Of a stretch of DNA of 6,461 nucleotides, positions 5,827 to 6,461 are shown one piece after another (within the stretch, counting starts at the first letter, position 1; every line of letters starts with the position of its first letter). The position numbers were made by a program, and so were the translations under genes. This stretch comes from CAYMLQ01 sp964390795 (GTDB taxonomy: Bacteria; Verrucomicrobiota; Kiritimatiellia; RFP12; UBA1067): contig CAYMLQ010000343.1 in assembly GCA_964390795.1 (NCBI GenBank), forward strand, positions 1-6,461, written 5' to 3'. The notes beneath the pieces were generated by a model. That model did no database searches. It worked only from the letters and a program-made list of their open reading frames with translations, and was not told the DNA's origin.

Positions 5827-6461
5827 CACTTCCCTTGGATCATATCCCTTGGAATAACGCCACAGGCTGGCCAGCAACTTGAACGCCGCCCAGTCGCGCG
5901 TCAGATCCCCGTGACTGACGAACTCCACGCGCCCCGGCTCGGTGGTCGACACGAACACGTTGATGGCACGCACCCGCCCGATGTACGCGTCGCCGTACTC
6001 CGTCGCGCCGTACGCCGCGAGCTGCAGCCGGTGCTCGTCATACGCCGCCACCTTCTCGCCCGGCTTGGTCTTCTTGGTCTTGTAGTCCAGGATGCCGGGC
6101 AATCCGTCGCCGTACGTGAAGAGCAGGTCGGTTGTGCCCGCGAAACCGTGATCCGTGTTCACCACGCGCTTCTCACGCGCCGTCACGGTCAGGCCTTCAC
6201 GCTTGATGAGATCCAGCACCGGCTGCACATACACGCCCCAGGCCTCCACGTCGTAAGGCTCGCCCGCCACCGCCGCCTCCAGCGCCGCGTGCACCTTCGT
6301 GCCCGTGTCCGCCGCGTCCTCCACCTGTTCGAACGCCGCATCGCGCACGCGCTGGCACCAGTACTCCGCCGTCTCCGGCTCGGACTTCGGCGTGCGCAGC
6401 GTAGCGAGCGCCACCTGGTTCATCTTCCACGTCTCCAGCGCGGGCTTCGCCAGAATCCCGA
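5821..6461 (-). CDS. RecB/Cas4-like PD-(D/E)XK exonuclease, 5' end outside window
   Basis: The frame stays open from the stop TAG (5821-5823) to the window edge, giving about 212 visible residues; the ATG at 6421-6423 is probably internal, because the codons upstream read GILAKPALETWK, as in the N-terminal region of phage nucleases of this kind. Numbering from that Met, the RecB-type site is complete: H45 in GTKVHAALE, E84, D99 in FAGTTDLLF, D113 and K115 in LDYKTKK, and the closing Q134-x3-Y138. These enzymes degrade or resect DNA ends, and in phages feed recombination or turn over host DNA. It is the first visible gene of the operon, 74 bases before polA, with repeats between. No Cas4-type cysteine cluster is seen in the visible part. 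The family is fairly sure; the substrate is not. Confidence 0.85.
   Translation of the reverse strand, partial: GILAKPALETWKMNQVALATLRTPKSEPETAEYWCQRVRDAAFEQVEDAADTGTKVHAALEAAVAGEPYDVEAWGVYVQPVLDLIKREGLTVTAREKRVVNTDHGFAGTTDLLFTYGDGLPGILDYKTKKTKPGEKVAAYDEHRLQLAAYGATEYGDAYIGRVRAINVFVSTTEPGRVEFVSHGDLTRDWAAFKLLASLWRYSKGYDPREVR

Overview
This 6.5 kb GC-rich window reads as a replication and recombination module of a bacteriophage, prophage or related mobile element. Six genes run on the minus strand in the order RecB-like nuclease (cut by the window edge), family A DNA polymerase, AEP-type primase, RepA-like ATPase, PD-(D/E)XK resolvase-like nuclease, and a small zinc-finger/sigma-region-4-like protein. 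A single gene on the plus strand (DUF2958-like) converges on them at the left end. No host can be named from these genes. The GC content, and intergenic repeats of the 'ACGCGGAGG' type that I recall from several GC-rich environmental phyla (for example Verrucomicrobiota/Kiritimatiellota-like genomes), are only weak hints. No capsid, integrase, tRNA, rRNA, CRISPR array or insertion sequence is visible.

Layout, left to right: 3-326 is the plus-strand DUF2958-like gene. 336-399 holds two back-to-back intrinsic terminators, one per strand. 473-940 is the zinc-finger/HTH gene and 955-1464 the resolvase-like nuclease. 1499-1634 is a dense array of the 8-mer TTCGGATG and its complement, with a 15-bp inverted repeat. 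1640-2989 is the ATPase, 2979-3899 the primase, 3896-5746 the DNA polymerase. 5747-5826 carries two short repeat families, one of which supplies the polymerase ribosome binding site. 5821-6461 is the 3' part of the RecB-like nuclease.

The polymerase, primase and ATPase genes overlap by 4 and 11 bp, which points to translational coupling of a small replisome: the ATPase probably acts as helicase or loader, the primase makes primers, and the exo-proofreading PolA-type enzyme extends them. The RecB-like nuclease and the resolvase-like nuclease fit end processing, recombination or branch resolution before packaging. The zinc-finger/sigma-4-like protein is the likely regulator and is last in the transcript.

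The observations most worth checking are the iteron-like array just after the ATPase gene (candidate origin or regulatory site), the Leu/Phe pair in the polymerase O-helix at the positions matching E. coli Phe762 and Tyr766, and the repeat-derived-looking sequences around polA and in the resolvase tail. I did not find clear evidence of a wholly new system; the gene set is a recognisable phage-type replication cassette.
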